This document shows positions 34,754 through 43,807 of a stretch of 64,000 nt of DNA, piece by piece (within the stretch, counting starts at the first letter, position 1; every line of letters starts with the position of its first letter). The stretch is taken from contig JAACSN010000012.1 of the NCBI GenBank assembly GCA_009993885.1, positions 1 to 64,000 of the forward strand, written 5' to 3'. A program made the position numbers and the translations under genes. Source of the stretch: Alphaproteobacteria bacterium (GTDB lineage Bacteria; Pseudomonadota; Alphaproteobacteria; Caedimonadales; UBA9215). The notes beneath the pieces were generated by a model that saw only the letters and a list, made by a program, of their open reading frames with translations, was not told the origin of the DNA and searched no databases.

Positions 34754-36107
34754 CGGCGTTCTCCCTTGATTCAGTGCCTTCTATCGGCTTAGCTTGGTTG
34801 TTTTGAGCTTTTCCGTTAACGTCTTTTAAGTAAGGGGAAAGACGCTCGAGAATGGTGCTTAAAACTTTTGTTTGCTGTGTTAGAAACAGGCTTGCGTTTT
34901 TGGTGTAGGTTTGAGCGATTTTCGGATTATCTATCAGTTCCAAAAGAGAGAAGGCGAGTTCCTTTTTATCTTTGACGAGGAGGGCGGCTTTAGCGACTTG
35001 AGCTTCTTTAATAATTTCCTTGAAATTCCCCATATAGGGACCGTGAAGAGCAACACAATTTTGGCGCATGGGCTCAAGGATATTATGTCCGCCAATTTTA
35101 TCCACCAGAGACCCGCCCACCAGAACAAAAGAGGCATGTTCATAAAACAATCCCATAACACCAATTTGATCCACTAAAAGAACATCCGCTTCAAAGGGGG
35201 CGTTTTTGTCCTTCTGCCATGCGCTGTAACGCTGTACGCTCAAGCCTTGGTTTTGAATAAGGCGTTCAACTTCTTCACAGCGATGGGGGTGGCGAATGAC
35301 CAGAACCAAACAAGCATTTTCTTTTGTTTTTTTGAGTTCCGTATGAGCATCGAGGACGATCTCTTCTTCTCCTTTATGGGTGCTTGCGGCCATCCAGTGA
35401 GGACACCCTTTAAGGGATTTTTGAAGGTCGGACAGCTCTTGTTTTGAATAGCCGGGATGGTCTGCTGCATATTTTAAATTGCCGCAAAAGGCTGAATTTT
35501 TATAGCCTATGTGTTTTAAGTTTTGATCTAATTCTTTTGTTTGGGTCAGGACAAGGTCAAAGCAATTTAAGAGGTCTAAGAAGACGCTTCTTAAGAAAAC
35601 CCAGCGCTTAAAAGAACGTGTCGAAAGTCTCATGTTTAAAAGGACAAGGGGGATTTTTTGTTTATGAGCTTGGAAAATTAAATTGGGCCATAATTCAGAT
35701 TCGACCCATACCATTAAATCAGGTTTCCAGTGGGAAAGAAAACGCTTGATCGCCGACTTAAAATCAAGAGGCGCATATTGGTGAATAACTTTTTTAGGAA
35801 AGCGTTGTTCAACGATTTTGGCAGAGGTCATAGTCCCTGTTGTTAACAGGATATCCCATGTCGGGTATTCTTTAATAAAGGCTTCGATGAGTTTTAAGAG
35901 GGATAGACTTTCTCCAACGCTTGCAGCATGAAACCACACACATTTTTGCGCTTTTCCTTTTGCATTGGAAATAGAGCCGAGTTTTTCAAGATAACGCCGT
36001 GGGTCTTCTTTGCCTTTTTTAAGACGCCTCGGTAGAATTAAAAAGCGATAAAAAGGTTCAAAAAGCGCTATTAAAATGCCATAGAGCAGTTTTATAAAAG
36101 AGGTCAT
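34740..36107 (-). CDS. waaA: 3-deoxy-D-manno-octulosonic acid transferase (Kdo transferase)
   Basis: The 455-residue membrane-anchored glycosyltransferase has the start LLYGILIALFEPFYRFLILPRRLKKGKEDP, the catalytic-region VWFHAASVGESLSLLKLIEAF, WVESELWPNLIFQA, and the C-terminal GGSLVDKIGGHNILEPM nucleotide-sugar-binding segment. It transfers Kdo to lipid IVA, needed for lpxL-type acylation. The C-terminal ~25 residues (after YLKDVNGKAQ) are an additional polar tail that runs into the lpxK start. Confidence 0.95.
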   Translation of the reverse strand: MTSFIKLLYGILIALFEPFYRFLILPRRLKKGKEDPRRYLEKLGSISNAKGKAQKCVWFHAASVGESLSLLKLIEAFIKEYPTWDILLTTGTMTSAKIVEQRFPKKVIHQYAPLDFKSAIKRFLSHWKPDLMVWVESELWPNLIFQAHKQKIPLVLLNMRLSTRSFKRWVFLRSVFLDLLNCFDLVLTQTKELDQNLKHIGYKNSAFCGNLKYAADHPGYSKQELSDLQKSLKGCPHWMAASTHKGEEEIVLDAHTELKKTKENACLVLVIRHPHRCEEVERLIQNQGLSVQRYSAWQKDKNAPFEADVLLVDQIGVMGLFYEHASFVLVGGSLVDKIGGHNILEPMRQNCVALHGPYMGNFKEIIKEAQVAKAALLVKDKKELAFSLLELIDNPKIAQTYTKNASLFLTQQTKVLSTILERLSPYLKDVNGKAQNNQAKPIEGTESRENAVERA

Positions 36108-36117
36108 TTTTTCTTTC

Positions 36118-36810
36118 TTAAGTTAAGGGCTTATGACCGCATAAAGCGTCGGCTTTATCGCTGGTTTCACACAAGATACTTTGCACTTTTTCTTTGAGTT
36201 TTTCAATCTCTTCCGGCGCTGCTTTAGGGGGGACGGAGAGAGGTTCTCCCCACACAAAATAGCCCTTGGTAAAAGGAAGAGCCAGAACAAATCGATCCCA
36301 AGACTTAAGAACTTTGCGGCGTTTTACAGAATAAGCTCCCGGGATGATATCACACCCTGAAAGTTGCGCGATTTTTATAACGCCGTCACTCACTCGAAAA
36401 CGGGGGCCTCTCGGTCCGTCGGGGGTAATGCCGATGCACTCGCCCTTTTTAAGGACATTGAGAAGATTGCGAAGGGCTTGAAGTCCGCCCTTGCTTTTAG
36501 AACCCTCAACGGTTTTGATATTAAAATTATCCATAATTTGAGCGATAAATTTGCCGTCTGCATGTTTGGAAATCAGCATATTAAAGGGTTTCTCACGGTT
36601 CCAACCGTAAACATTCATTAAAACACGGTTGTGCCAAAAAACACAAATAAACGGCTTATCTTGTTTCCAATAAGCCTCGGGGATATGTCGATCTATATGA
36701 TTCCAGCATGAGGTATAATAAACAAAGCGAATATAGGCTGAGGCCACGTGTGCCAGAAACTTAAGAAAGAAAGAGCTCTTTAAAAGACGCTTATGAAATC
36801 TCATGTGCAA
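36118..36810 (-). CDS. DUF374 family acyltransferase
   Basis: The 230-residue protein has the DUF374 (lysophospholipid-acyltransferase-like) signature: FICVFWHNRVLMN, SKHADGKFIAQIMDNFNIKTVEGSKSKGG, and GECIGITPDGPRGPRFRVSDGVIKIAQLSG. It is predicted to be an inner-membrane acyltransferase used in lipid A or glycerophospholipid synthesis. It is placed between msbA and waaA, a typical alphaproteobacterial arrangement. The true start may be the third Met residue. The exact substrate is unknown. Confidence 0.87.
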   Translation of the reverse strand: MHMRFHKRLLKSSFFLKFLAHVASAYIRFVYYTSCWNHIDRHIPEAYWKQDKPFICVFWHNRVLMNVYGWNREKPFNMLISKHADGKFIAQIMDNFNIKTVEGSKSKGGLQALRNLLNVLKKGECIGITPDGPRGPRFRVSDGVIKIAQLSGCDIIPGAYSVKRRKVLKSWDRFVLALPFTKGYFVWGEPLSVPPKAAPEEIEKLKEKVQSILCETSDKADALCGHKPLT

Positions 36811-36820
36811 AATTCCATGG

Positions 36821-38632
36821 TTAGGCTGAATCCTGCGGGGACGGTGCTTCTTGAAATTGTATGCGGGAAAGTTGTTGATAACGTTTGCTGGTTTTTAAGA
36901 GAGTTTCATGGGAGCCTCGGTCGGTGATCACGCCGTCTTCCAAGACATAAATCACATCAGCGCTTCGAACGGTTGCAAGGCGATGGGCAATAGTTAATGT
37001 CGTGCGCCCTTTCATAAGGAGCTCGAGGGCGCTTTGGATTTTCTCTTCAGATTCGGAATCCAAAGCCGAGGTGGGTTCGTCCATTAGTAAAACGGGAGCA
37101 TTTTTCAAGAAGGCGCGTGCAATGGAAAGTCGTTGGCGCTGACCGCCGGAAAGGCGCATGCCTTGCTCGCCGACAAAGGTCTCATAGCCCTTGGGAAGAG
37201 ATTTAATAAAATCATGGGCGGCGGCGGCTTTGGCAGCCTTTATAATATCTTCGAGAGAGGCACCGGGGCGCCCGAAAGCAATATTGGCAGCAATCGTATC
37301 ATCGAATAAAACGACCTCTTGGCTTACAAGAGCGACGGCATGGCGCAAGGAATCCAGTGTTACATTCCGTATGTCTTGGGCATCAACGGTAATTACCCCG
37401 CTGTTGACATCAAAGAAACGGGGAATGAGATTCATAAGCGTTGATTTGCCCCCCCCGCTTGGCCCCACAAGTGCAGCCCTTTGGCCGGGTTTTAAGGTAA
37501 GGGAGATATGTTGTAAAACCGGTTGGTTGTCTTTTTCGTCATCATAACTAAAGTTTACCTCCTTAAAGGTAACGGATCCTTTTGTGACGATAAGATCCTT
37601 GGCATCAGGCTGCTCAATAATTTCATTTTTATGAGCCATGAGAGTAAAGACTCGGTCTGCGGCTGCTAATTGTTCTTGCAAATTGGCGTTTAAATTCGCC
37701 AAGCGTTTTAGGGGCTCGTAACTCATGATCAAGGCGGTGATAAAAGTAAAAAAAGCCCCCGGTGTGTGTGTGCCTTTGATGACCTCCGATCCCCCGTAAA
37801 GAATCACGACGGCAATGGCAATGCCGCCCAAAAATTCCATAACGGGGTGGCTAACGGCTTTAGTGCGAACCCCTTTAAGCGTTCTCTCAAAAACATTTTC
37901 GATAACCTCACTCATTTTGCTTTTTTCGTAGGCCTCCATACAATAGGATTTTACGAGGCGAACGCCTTGAAAGGCTTGCGTTAAAAGGATGGTTAAATCG
38001 GAGGTGTGCTCTTGCACTTTTGTTGACGTTTTGCGCATTTTGCGCCCAATAATTATGACGGGTAAAATAGCAATAGGAAGGATGAAAAAGACAACGGAGG
38101 CCAGCTGCCAATCTTCATCAAACATGACAATGATAAAGAAAATCAACGTTAAGAAATCTTTGCCGATACTGGAAAGCGTCCCCGTTACCGCATTATTCAA
38201 GCGCCCCACATCATTCATAAAACGAGAGACAAGATCGCCCGTTTGTCTTTTTTGGTAAAATTTTAAATCGGCTTGGATCAAAACATTAAAGAAGTCTTTT
38301 TGCACATCGGCAATGACCCTGTGTCCGACAAAGGCCATAAGAACGGATTCGCCATAGGTAAAAAGCCCTTTTAAGAAAAAAACCAAGAAAATGAGACCCG
38401 TAATGGGTAAAAGCATCTCTTCTTTGCGACCCAAAAAGATATCGTTGATAATAGGTTTCATCAGTTTGGCCGAGGCAGCCGTTGTCGCTGCGACAACAAT
38501 CATGCACAGAAATCCCAGAAGAATTTTAGAGCCGTAAGGTTTTGCGTACCGGATCAGTTTTTTGATTAGTGCGCGTGTTGAGGCACTTTTGGCAACTTGA
38601 ATGATAGAGCGTTTGGCGCGCTTTTTAGCCAT
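36821..38632 (-). CDS. msbA: MsbA-type lipid A flippase (ABC transporter)
   Basis: The 603-residue half-transporter combines a six-helix membrane domain (residues ~30-330) with an ATPase domain: Walker A VGPSGGGKSTLMN, Q-loop, signature RLSGGQRQRLSIARA, Walker B VLLMDEPTSALD. Type IV exporters of this kind flip lipid A-core across the inner membrane. The neighbours (DUF374, waaA, lpxK, lpxL) strongly support the MsbA assignment over a drug exporter. It is first in the block after hemW. Confidence 0.92.
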   Translation of the reverse strand: MAKKRAKRSIIQVAKSASTRALIKKLIRYAKPYGSKILLGFLCMIVVAATTAASAKLMKPIINDIFLGRKEEMLLPITGLIFLVFFLKGLFTYGESVLMAFVGHRVIADVQKDFFNVLIQADLKFYQKRQTGDLVSRFMNDVGRLNNAVTGTLSSIGKDFLTLIFFIIVMFDEDWQLASVVFFILPIAILPVIIIGRKMRKTSTKVQEHTSDLTILLTQAFQGVRLVKSYCMEAYEKSKMSEVIENVFERTLKGVRTKAVSHPVMEFLGGIAIAVVILYGGSEVIKGTHTPGAFFTFITALIMSYEPLKRLANLNANLQEQLAAADRVFTLMAHKNEIIEQPDAKDLIVTKGSVTFKEVNFSYDDEKDNQPVLQHISLTLKPGQRAALVGPSGGGKSTLMNLIPRFFDVNSGVITVDAQDIRNVTLDSLRHAVALVSQEVVLFDDTIAANIAFGRPGASLEDIIKAAKAAAAHDFIKSLPKGYETFVGEQGMRLSGGQRQRLSIARAFLKNAPVLLMDEPTSALDSESEEKIQSALELLMKGRTTLTIAHRLATVRSADVIYVLEDGVITDRGSHETLLKTSKRYQQLSRIQFQEAPSPQDSA

Positions 38633-38660
38633 GGGGCATACCTTTTAATAATGATCCTGA

Positions 38661-39872
38661 TTATACACTTCTTGAAGGGGATTTCAACGTTGTTACAAGT
38701 TCGGAAGTAATCGTATTAAGGCGCAGTAATCCCGCGGGGGTAACATAGAAATTTGTGTCATTTTCCTCAAGAAAACCAAGGCCTTTAAGGAAGCTTATTT
38801 TTTTCGGATCCAAAAGCGCTTTTAAAGACATACCGTGCATTTTATGAAAGCTCTCTTTATGGATGCCCGTCTTTAAGCGCAAGCCCATGAGAAGATGTTC
38901 AATCAATTGATCTTCTGTTGTTAAAGCCTCCGAAATTTCTTGGCCGTGTCCGTGTTCTTTTACTTTTTTGAGCCACGTTTCAGGGGCTTTATAATTTTTG
39001 ACGGCATATTTTTGTCCCCCGAGAGAAACACGACCGTGGGCGCCGGGGCCGATGCAGACGTAATCTTTATAAGTCCAATAAAGCATATTATGCCGGCATT
39101 GGTGTCCTTGTTTTGCATAATTGGAAACCTCATAGGTTTCATAGCCGTGAAGGCCTACAATATCTCGTGTTAACTCGTACAATTCGGCAGATTTTTCTTC
39201 GCTCGGAAGTTGGAAATCGCCACGTCGGTAATAGGTGTGAAAAGCTGTTCCCGGTTCAATAATAAGTTGGTAAAGCGATAAGTGGCCTTGGGCAAAGTCG
39301 AGGGCTTCTTCCAGCTCTTGTTGCCAGTCTGCCGAGTTTTGACCGGGCAGAGCATAAATGAGATCAAAGGAGGAGCGATCAAAAAGAGTTGAGGTAATTT
39401 CAAGGGCACGTTTAGCCTCGATTGCATTATGTAAGCGTCCTAAAAAAGTAAGAGAATCTTGTCGTAACGACTGAATTCCGACGGAAACTCGGTTAATACC
39501 TGCGGCTTTGAAATCCTTATATTTAGAGAGTTCAACGGAGTTGGGGTTTCCTTCAAGGGTGACCTCAAGATCGGTGTCTAAGTCCCAGTAATTACCAAGG
39601 GTCTCGAGGAGTTTTTGCACTGTTTGCGCAGGCATTAAAGAGGGTGTTCCTCCCCCAAAAAAGACACTTGTGAGGCGTTGTCCTTTTGTTTGCCGACCAA
39701 CGTAGGCGAGCTCTTGTAAAAGAGCGTCTTCCCAAGCCTGTTCGTCAATAGATCGGCGCACATGGCTGTTGAAGTCACAGTAAGGACATTTAGATTGGCA
39801 AAAAGGCCAATGAATATAGAGACCTATACCGTTTTCGTTGTCACCGTCGGCGGGAGAGTTTTCGGTCTTCAC
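38661..39872 (-). CDS. hemW: Heme chaperone HemW (radical SAM)
   Basis: The 403-residue protein has the radical SAM cluster motif CQSKCPYCDFNSH (CxxxCxxC) after LYIHWPF, then FGGGTPSLM and the HemW-like C-terminal domain (ELTRDIVGLHGYETYEVSNYAKQGHQCRHNMLYW). HemW carries haem to acceptor proteins rather than acting as coproporphyrinogen oxidase; the single-Cys pattern fits HemW. It overlaps rdgB by 4 bases. The order rph-rdgB-hemW is typical for alphaproteobacteria. Confidence 0.94.
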   Translation of the reverse strand: MKTENSPADGDNENGIGLYIHWPFCQSKCPYCDFNSHVRRSIDEQAWEDALLQELAYVGRQTKGQRLTSVFFGGGTPSLMPAQTVQKLLETLGNYWDLDTDLEVTLEGNPNSVELSKYKDFKAAGINRVSVGIQSLRQDSLTFLGRLHNAIEAKRALEITSTLFDRSSFDLIYALPGQNSADWQQELEEALDFAQGHLSLYQLIIEPGTAFHTYYRRGDFQLPSEEKSAELYELTRDIVGLHGYETYEVSNYAKQGHQCRHNMLYWTYKDYVCIGPGAHGRVSLGGQKYAVKNYKAPETWLKKVKEHGHGQEISEALTTEDQLIEHLLMGLRLKTGIHKESFHKMHGMSLKALLDPKKISFLKGLGFLEENDTNFYVTPAGLLRLNTITSELVTTLKSPSRSV

Positions 39873-40489
39873 TTAAAGCAGCTTTCAAAGAGCTTATTTA
39901 AGGCCGTTGCGCGATGGGAGTGTTTCTTTTTATAAGCTATATCCTCGCTTGAAGTCTTTGTTTGACCGTGGGGTTGAAAAATGGGATCGATGCCGAAACC
40001 GGAATCGCGGCCGTTTGCATAACGAGCAGGGAAAACAAGTTTCCCGTGCCAAACGCCTTCAAATGCCTCTGTGTGACCGTCGGGCCAAGCAAGAGCCAGC
40101 GTGCAGTGCATATTAGCGGATTTATTCTCATCCCTTAAAAGCATCTCAAGATGTTTGAAAGCTTTTTCTTCTCCTCCAAGGTTATCAATAAAACGCTTGC
40201 TGTAAACTCCGGGTTTTTGCTCCAGCGCTTCAATACAAAAACCCGAATCATCGGCGAGGGCGGGGATTCCAAAAAAATTTGAGTAATAGCGGGCTTTTAA
40301 GAGGGCGTTTTCCAGGAAAGTTTCTCCCGTCTCTTCAGGGTCGGCAAGGTTGGTGTTTTGTAAAGAAATAACTTGGATATCAAGGGGTTTTAAGAGGGTT
40401 TCAAATTCTTTGATTTTTCCGGGATTTTGGGTGCCGATAAGGAGTTTTTTCTCTGAAAATTTGCGATATTTTTTAGGAGTGTCTATCAT
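39869..40489 (-). CDS. rdgB: dITP/XTP pyrophosphatase (RdgB/HAM1)
   Basis: The 206-residue enzyme removes deaminated purine triphosphates. It shows LLIGTQNPGKIKEFETLL at the substrate-binding N-terminus, EETGETFLENALLKARYYS, the metal-binding ADDSGFCIEAL and the C-terminal SHRATALNKL. It sits 6 bases downstream of rph and overlaps hemW by 4 bases. Confidence 0.95.
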   Translation of the reverse strand: MIDTPKKYRKFSEKKLLIGTQNPGKIKEFETLLKPLDIQVISLQNTNLADPEETGETFLENALLKARYYSNFFGIPALADDSGFCIEALEQKPGVYSKRFIDNLGGEEKAFKHLEMLLRDENKSANMHCTLALAWPDGHTEAFEGVWHGKLVFPARYANGRDSGFGIDPIFQPHGQTKTSSEDIAYKKKHSHRATALNKLFESCFK

Positions 40490-40495
40490 GGGAAT

Positions 40496-41212
40496 TCAGT
40501 TCTCTAAAACTTCTTTTTGAGCGCGAATTAAGGTTTGAATGCCTTGTTTTGCCAAAGCCGTCATAGCCGTGAATGCCTCTTCATCAAAGGGCTCTTGCTC
40601 TGCTGTTCCTTGGATTTCAACGATGCCGCCTTTCCCTGTGAGAACAAAGTTTGTGTCTGCTTGAGCATTGGAATCTTCGGTGTAATCAAGGTCTAAAACC
40701 GGTTGTCCGTTGTAAAGGCCGCAGGAAATAGCAGCGACATAATCCGTCAGAGGAATTTCTTGAATCGTTCCGGCGGATTTTAGTTTTTGGAAGGCAAGAG
40801 ATAAGGCCACAAAAGCACCGGTAATTGAAGCTGTCCTTGTGCCGCCATCTGCTTGGAGTACATCACAATCTACTCGAATTTGTCGTTCTCCGAATGCCGA
40901 GAGGTCGGTGACGGCCCTTAAGGAGCGTCCGATGAGGCGTTGAATTTCTTGGGTGCGACCTGTTTGTTTGCCGTTGGACGCTTCTCGTGCAACACGGTTG
41001 TGAGTCGAGCAAGGCAGCATTCCGTATTCTGCAGTAACCCATCCTTTTCCTGTTTTGCGCAAGAAAGGAGGGGCTTTATCCTCAACGGTAGCTGTGCAAA
41101 TAACGTGTGTTCCTCCCATACGAATAAGGCAAGACCCGTGGGCATGCTTCATAAAACCGATCTCAAGGGAGATGGGGCGGAGTTGATCGGGGGCTCTTTT
41201 GGACGGGCGCAT
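40496..41212 (-). CDS. rph: Ribonuclease PH
   Basis: The 238-residue phosphorolytic exonuclease trims tRNA 3' ends. The start [14 protein letters not shown] at 41212 is the standard RNase PH beginning; the frame stays open 35 codons upstream to 41317 but that extension has no family support. Landmarks are [51 protein letters not shown] and [19 protein letters not shown]. It is divergent from grpE, a placement seen in alphaproteobacteria (usually with hrcA between, absent here). Confidence 0.95.
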   Translation of the reverse strand: MRPSKRAPDQLRPISLEIGFMKHAHGSCLIRMGGTHVICTATVEDKAPPFLRKTGKGWVTAEYGMLPCSTHNRVAREASNGKQTGRTQEIQRLIGRSLRAVTDLSAFGERQIRVDCDVLQADGGTRTASITGAFVALSLAFQKLKSAGTIQEIPLTDYVAAISCGLYNGQPVLDLDYTEDSNAQADTNFVLTGKGGIVEIQGTAEQEPFDEEAFTAMTALAKQGIQTLIRAQKEVLEN

Positions 41213-41300
41213 TTCTATGGTTTCCTTAAGGTGGGGCGAATTCCTTCCGTTATGCAGAAGGTTCTTTAAAAACGAAGGGCTATCGGTTATAAAGGGACTG

Positions 41301-41306
41301 TATAAT
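41301..41306 (+). promoter_or_regulatory. Perfect -10 box upstream of grpE
   Basis: TATAAT preceded by TG lies 21 bases before the grpE ATG, but I see no good -35 box at the usual distance and no clear heat-shock (sigma32) box. Assignment is tentative. Confidence 0.3.
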
Positions 41307-41327
41307 ATATTTAACAAAGGTGTAAAG

Positions 41328-41900
41328 ATGTCAGATGATGTTTTAAAGAAAGAAAAGGCGGAAAATCTTGAAGACCGAGATAAAGAGCAAGTGAATTTAG
41401 AAGCTGTTGAGGATATCGCAGCCCAAGCAGACGGTGAAGAAACGCCTGCAGAGCCCTCTTTGGAAGACCAATTGGCCGAGACAAAAGATCAGTTACTGCG
41501 TTCTCTGGCAGAAGTTGAAAATATTCGGAAACGGTCTCAACGGGAAAAAGAAGAAATGGCGCAGTATGCCGTGACCGGTTTTGCTCGAGATCTTTTGTCT
41601 GTTGCGGACAATTTAAATCGAGCTGTCGAAAGTTTGTCTGCTTCCGATCAAAAAGAGGCTAAGGGGCTGCTTGAAGGCGTTGAGATTACAGAAAAAGAGC
41701 TTTTAAAAGTATTGGAAAAGCATCGGATTAAAAAAATTGAATCCTTGGATCAGCCCTTTGATCCTAATTTTCATCAAGCCATGGTTGAAATTCCCAGTGA
41801 GGATAAAGAGCCGGGGACCGTCATTCAAGAAATGCAAATCGGTTACACTATTGCAGGACGTTTGTTGCGCCCCGCGCTTGTGGGTGTGGCAAAGAAATAG
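41328..41900 (+). CDS. grpE: Nucleotide exchange factor GrpE
   Basis: The 190-residue co-chaperone has a charged N-terminus, a long coiled coil (residues ~40-85, ending [19 protein letters not shown]) and the beta domain [46 protein letters not shown], both typical. It releases ADP from DnaK. ATG 41328 follows a short RBS (AAAGGTG); the frame is open further back into rph, which is rejected. The next gene (DUF952) is in the same frame directly after the stop. Confidence 0.95.
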   Translation: MSDDVLKKEKAENLEDRDKEQVNLEAVEDIAAQADGEETPAEPSLEDQLAETKDQLLRSLAEVENIRKRSQREKEEMAQYAVTGFARDLLSVADNLNRAVESLSASDQKEAKGLLEGVEITEKELLKVLEKHRIKKIESLDQPFDPNFHQAMVEIPSEDKEPGTVIQEMQIGYTIAGRLLRPALVGVAKK

Positions 41901-41912
41901 GGGGGTCGGATT

Positions 41913-42269
41913 CTGTCAACAGAACGCTTTATTTATAAAATCTGTACTGTTTCTGAGTGGCAATCTCTTCAAAGTTCCGGTTCTTTTGCGGGAAATGTCC
42001 TTGACCGAGAAACGGGGTATTTGCACCTGAGTCTCCCAAGGCAGTTGCCGCGCATTGTAAAAAAATATTTTGCTTCTCGGGAAGGAATTGTTTTTTTAAA
42101 AATTTCCCTTGAAAAAGTTAAAGCTCACCTCAAGTGGGAACCTAATTCTCAAGGGGATCTTTTTCCTCATTTATACGGTGTTTTACAAAGAGAGCATGTT
42201 GAAGACGTGTTCGAGACACTTGAGGATGTGCTTGCAAAAAATCCCGTAGAGACTGCTGAAAAAGCCTAG
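41913..42269 (+). CDS. DUF952 family protein with a non-AUG start
   Basis: The protein of about 118 residues matches the DUF952 pattern: FIYKICTVSEWQSLQSSGSF, LDRETGYLHLSLPRQLPRIVKKYF, IVFLKISLEKVKAHLKWE and DLFPHLYGVLQREHVEDVF. The domain clearly begins well before the first ATG in frame (42021). Between the in-frame grpE stop (41898-41900) and the domain there is no ATG, GTG or TTG; only ATT (41910) and CTG (41913). A Shine-Dalgarno AGGGGGG (41899-41905) lies 7 bases before the CTG, so I chose CTG. Function of the family is unknown. The 3' end overlaps the convergent RTX gene by 4 bases. Confidence 0.72.
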   Translation: MSTERFIYKICTVSEWQSLQSSGSFAGNVLDRETGYLHLSLPRQLPRIVKKYFASREGIVFLKISLEKVKAHLKWEPNSQGDLFPHLYGVLQREHVEDVFETLEDVLAKNPVETAEKA

Positions 42270-43654
42270 GGCATAACAACAGTGACGTTGCTCTCTACAT
42301 GGATGGTCGTGTCGTTGTTGGTATAGACTGTATAATTTTGGCCGTTAATGTCGGTTATGCCCCCGTCAACGAAAGTTTCCTCAAAGGTGATTTGAGAGGT
42401 GGTGTTGCCGTCCACCTGCATTGTGTACCCTTGACCGTTAACATTATCAAGAAAAGTACTGTCAACGGTAAGGGTGGTGTTTTCCAGATCTAAGATTTCG
42501 ATGTTGTCGAGGATGGCGTTTAGGGAGGAAAAATCAAAATTCTCGTCTCTTATTTGAACCGTATCTAAGCCGGAGCCGCCCTTAACGGATATATCATTGA
42601 TATCAAAAATAAAGGTATCGTTTCCGCCCCCTCCGTCAAGGCGGTCGGCTCCTAAGCCTCCGTCTAAAAAGTCATCTCCTTCTCCACCATAAAGAGAGTC
42701 GTTTCCGTCATCGCCATAAAGAAAATCGTTGCCGTTACTTGACCACAAAGTATCGTTCCCGTCGCCGCCTTTAAGGGTAATATCCCCGAGTGAATATTGA
42801 TTGGATGTTAAATCGATAATATCGTCCCCTCCGCCCGCGTTAATTTCTTCAATATCTATAATGCGAGCTTGGGGATTTCCGTCATAAAAAAGAGAAAATG
42901 AATCATCTAAGAAAAGCGCGTCTCCCGTGTCACCCATTTGGAGCGTGTCATAGCCGTCGCCCCCTTTAAATACATCATGAGAAGAGGTTTTACCGTTTAA
43001 TGTAACGACCTCACCTGTTTCTACATTGCGGGCAGCATAATTATTCGACCATATAGCATCGACGGAGGCGTATAGCGTGTCGTTTCCGGAGCCGCCGGAA
43101 AGAAGGTCTGCTCCTGCAGCACCATAAAGGCTGTCGTTTCCCTCTGCGCCATAAAGGGAGTCATTACCTTCTTCGCCATAGAGGGATAGGTTTTCGGGGG
43201 TCTCTTCATTTAGGAGAGTTGAGGCGGTAAGGGGCGCTACATTAGGCGTGAGAAATTTATAACCGACCGATTGATCTGTAAGTGAATTTAAAACATTAGG
43301 TTCGTTGACGGTGCTTAAGTTTTGAAATTTTTCCAGATCTTCGAAGGTGCTTTGGATGCCGAACAAATCCCGCATTTCCTCGAGGGAAAGAGGATTCAAA
43401 GCCTCATTTTTATGAGAGGGGTCTTCCCTTGAGTGTTGTTCTTGAAACGTAAACTTAATAGCAGATCGGGGATTGCCGTTAAAAAGGACGGGAGATAGAT
43501 TTCCCTCTACTATCTCTTCACTTACTATAAGGTCGTCTAAGGTATTGTTGAAATAGGAAAAACTTTTTATAGCTTCTGTAAAAAAAATATTAAAAGAGGC
43601 TTCATCATAATTAATAAGAGCCTTAATATTTATGTCTATTTTTATTTTTGCCAT
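42266..43654 (-). CDS. RTX calcium-binding repeat protein
   Basis: The 462-residue protein has two blocks of RTX nonapeptide-type repeats (GGxGxDxLx): residues ~158-197 (with near-perfect GEEGNDSLY / GAEGNDSLY / GAAGADLLS copies) and ~296-350 (GGDGNDTLW, GDDGNDSLY, GGEGDDFLD, GGLGADRLD, GGGGNDTFI). It has no N-terminal signal peptide, as expected for type I secretion, whose signal is at the C-terminus. The N-terminal 150 residues are unlike any family I know. The C-terminus is beta-rich, Thr/Asn/Val-heavy, ending VTVVMP. No type I exporter genes are near. Very short for a toxin; an adhesin or surface protein is possible. Confidence 0.8.
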   Translation of the reverse strand: MAKIKIDINIKALINYDEASFNIFFTEAIKSFSYFNNTLDDLIVSEEIVEGNLSPVLFNGNPRSAIKFTFQEQHSREDPSHKNEALNPLSLEEMRDLFGIQSTFEDLEKFQNLSTVNEPNVLNSLTDQSVGYKFLTPNVAPLTASTLLNEETPENLSLYGEEGNDSLYGAEGNDSLYGAAGADLLSGGSGNDTLYASVDAIWSNNYAARNVETGEVVTLNGKTSSHDVFKGGDGYDTLQMGDTGDALFLDDSFSLFYDGNPQARIIDIEEINAGGGDDIIDLTSNQYSLGDITLKGGDGNDTLWSSNGNDFLYGDDGNDSLYGGEGDDFLDGGLGADRLDGGGGNDTFIFDINDISVKGGSGLDTVQIRDENFDFSSLNAILDNIEILDLENTTLTVDSTFLDNVNGQGYTMQVDGNTTSQITFEETFVDGGITDINGQNYTVYTNNDTTIHVESNVTVVMP

Positions 43655-43807
43655 ATTTTTGACCTCGCTTACCTAAAATATCTTCCTAAAATGCTTAATA
43701 AAATGTTAACTTGAGCAAAAATGGGGGAAAAATAAACGCTTTTAGCTTTGCTTTTTAGGCGAGATAAGCTAAAAAAACAGAAGGTATTAATTCTGAAAGC
43801 ATGGGTC

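Noticed and set aside
41213..41317. N-terminal extension of RNase PH
   Set aside because: Normal RNase PH begins at [13 protein letters not shown]; the extension has no family support and crosses the grpE promoter region.
41270..41327. A sigma32 heat-shock promoter upstream of grpE
   Set aside because: Only a TATAAT box could be seen; no heat-shock -35 box of the CTTGAA type is at the right distance.
43070..43200. A tandem repeat or CRISPR-like array in the RTX gene
   Set aside because: The repeats code for in-frame RTX nonapeptides and have no spacers, so they are protein repeats.
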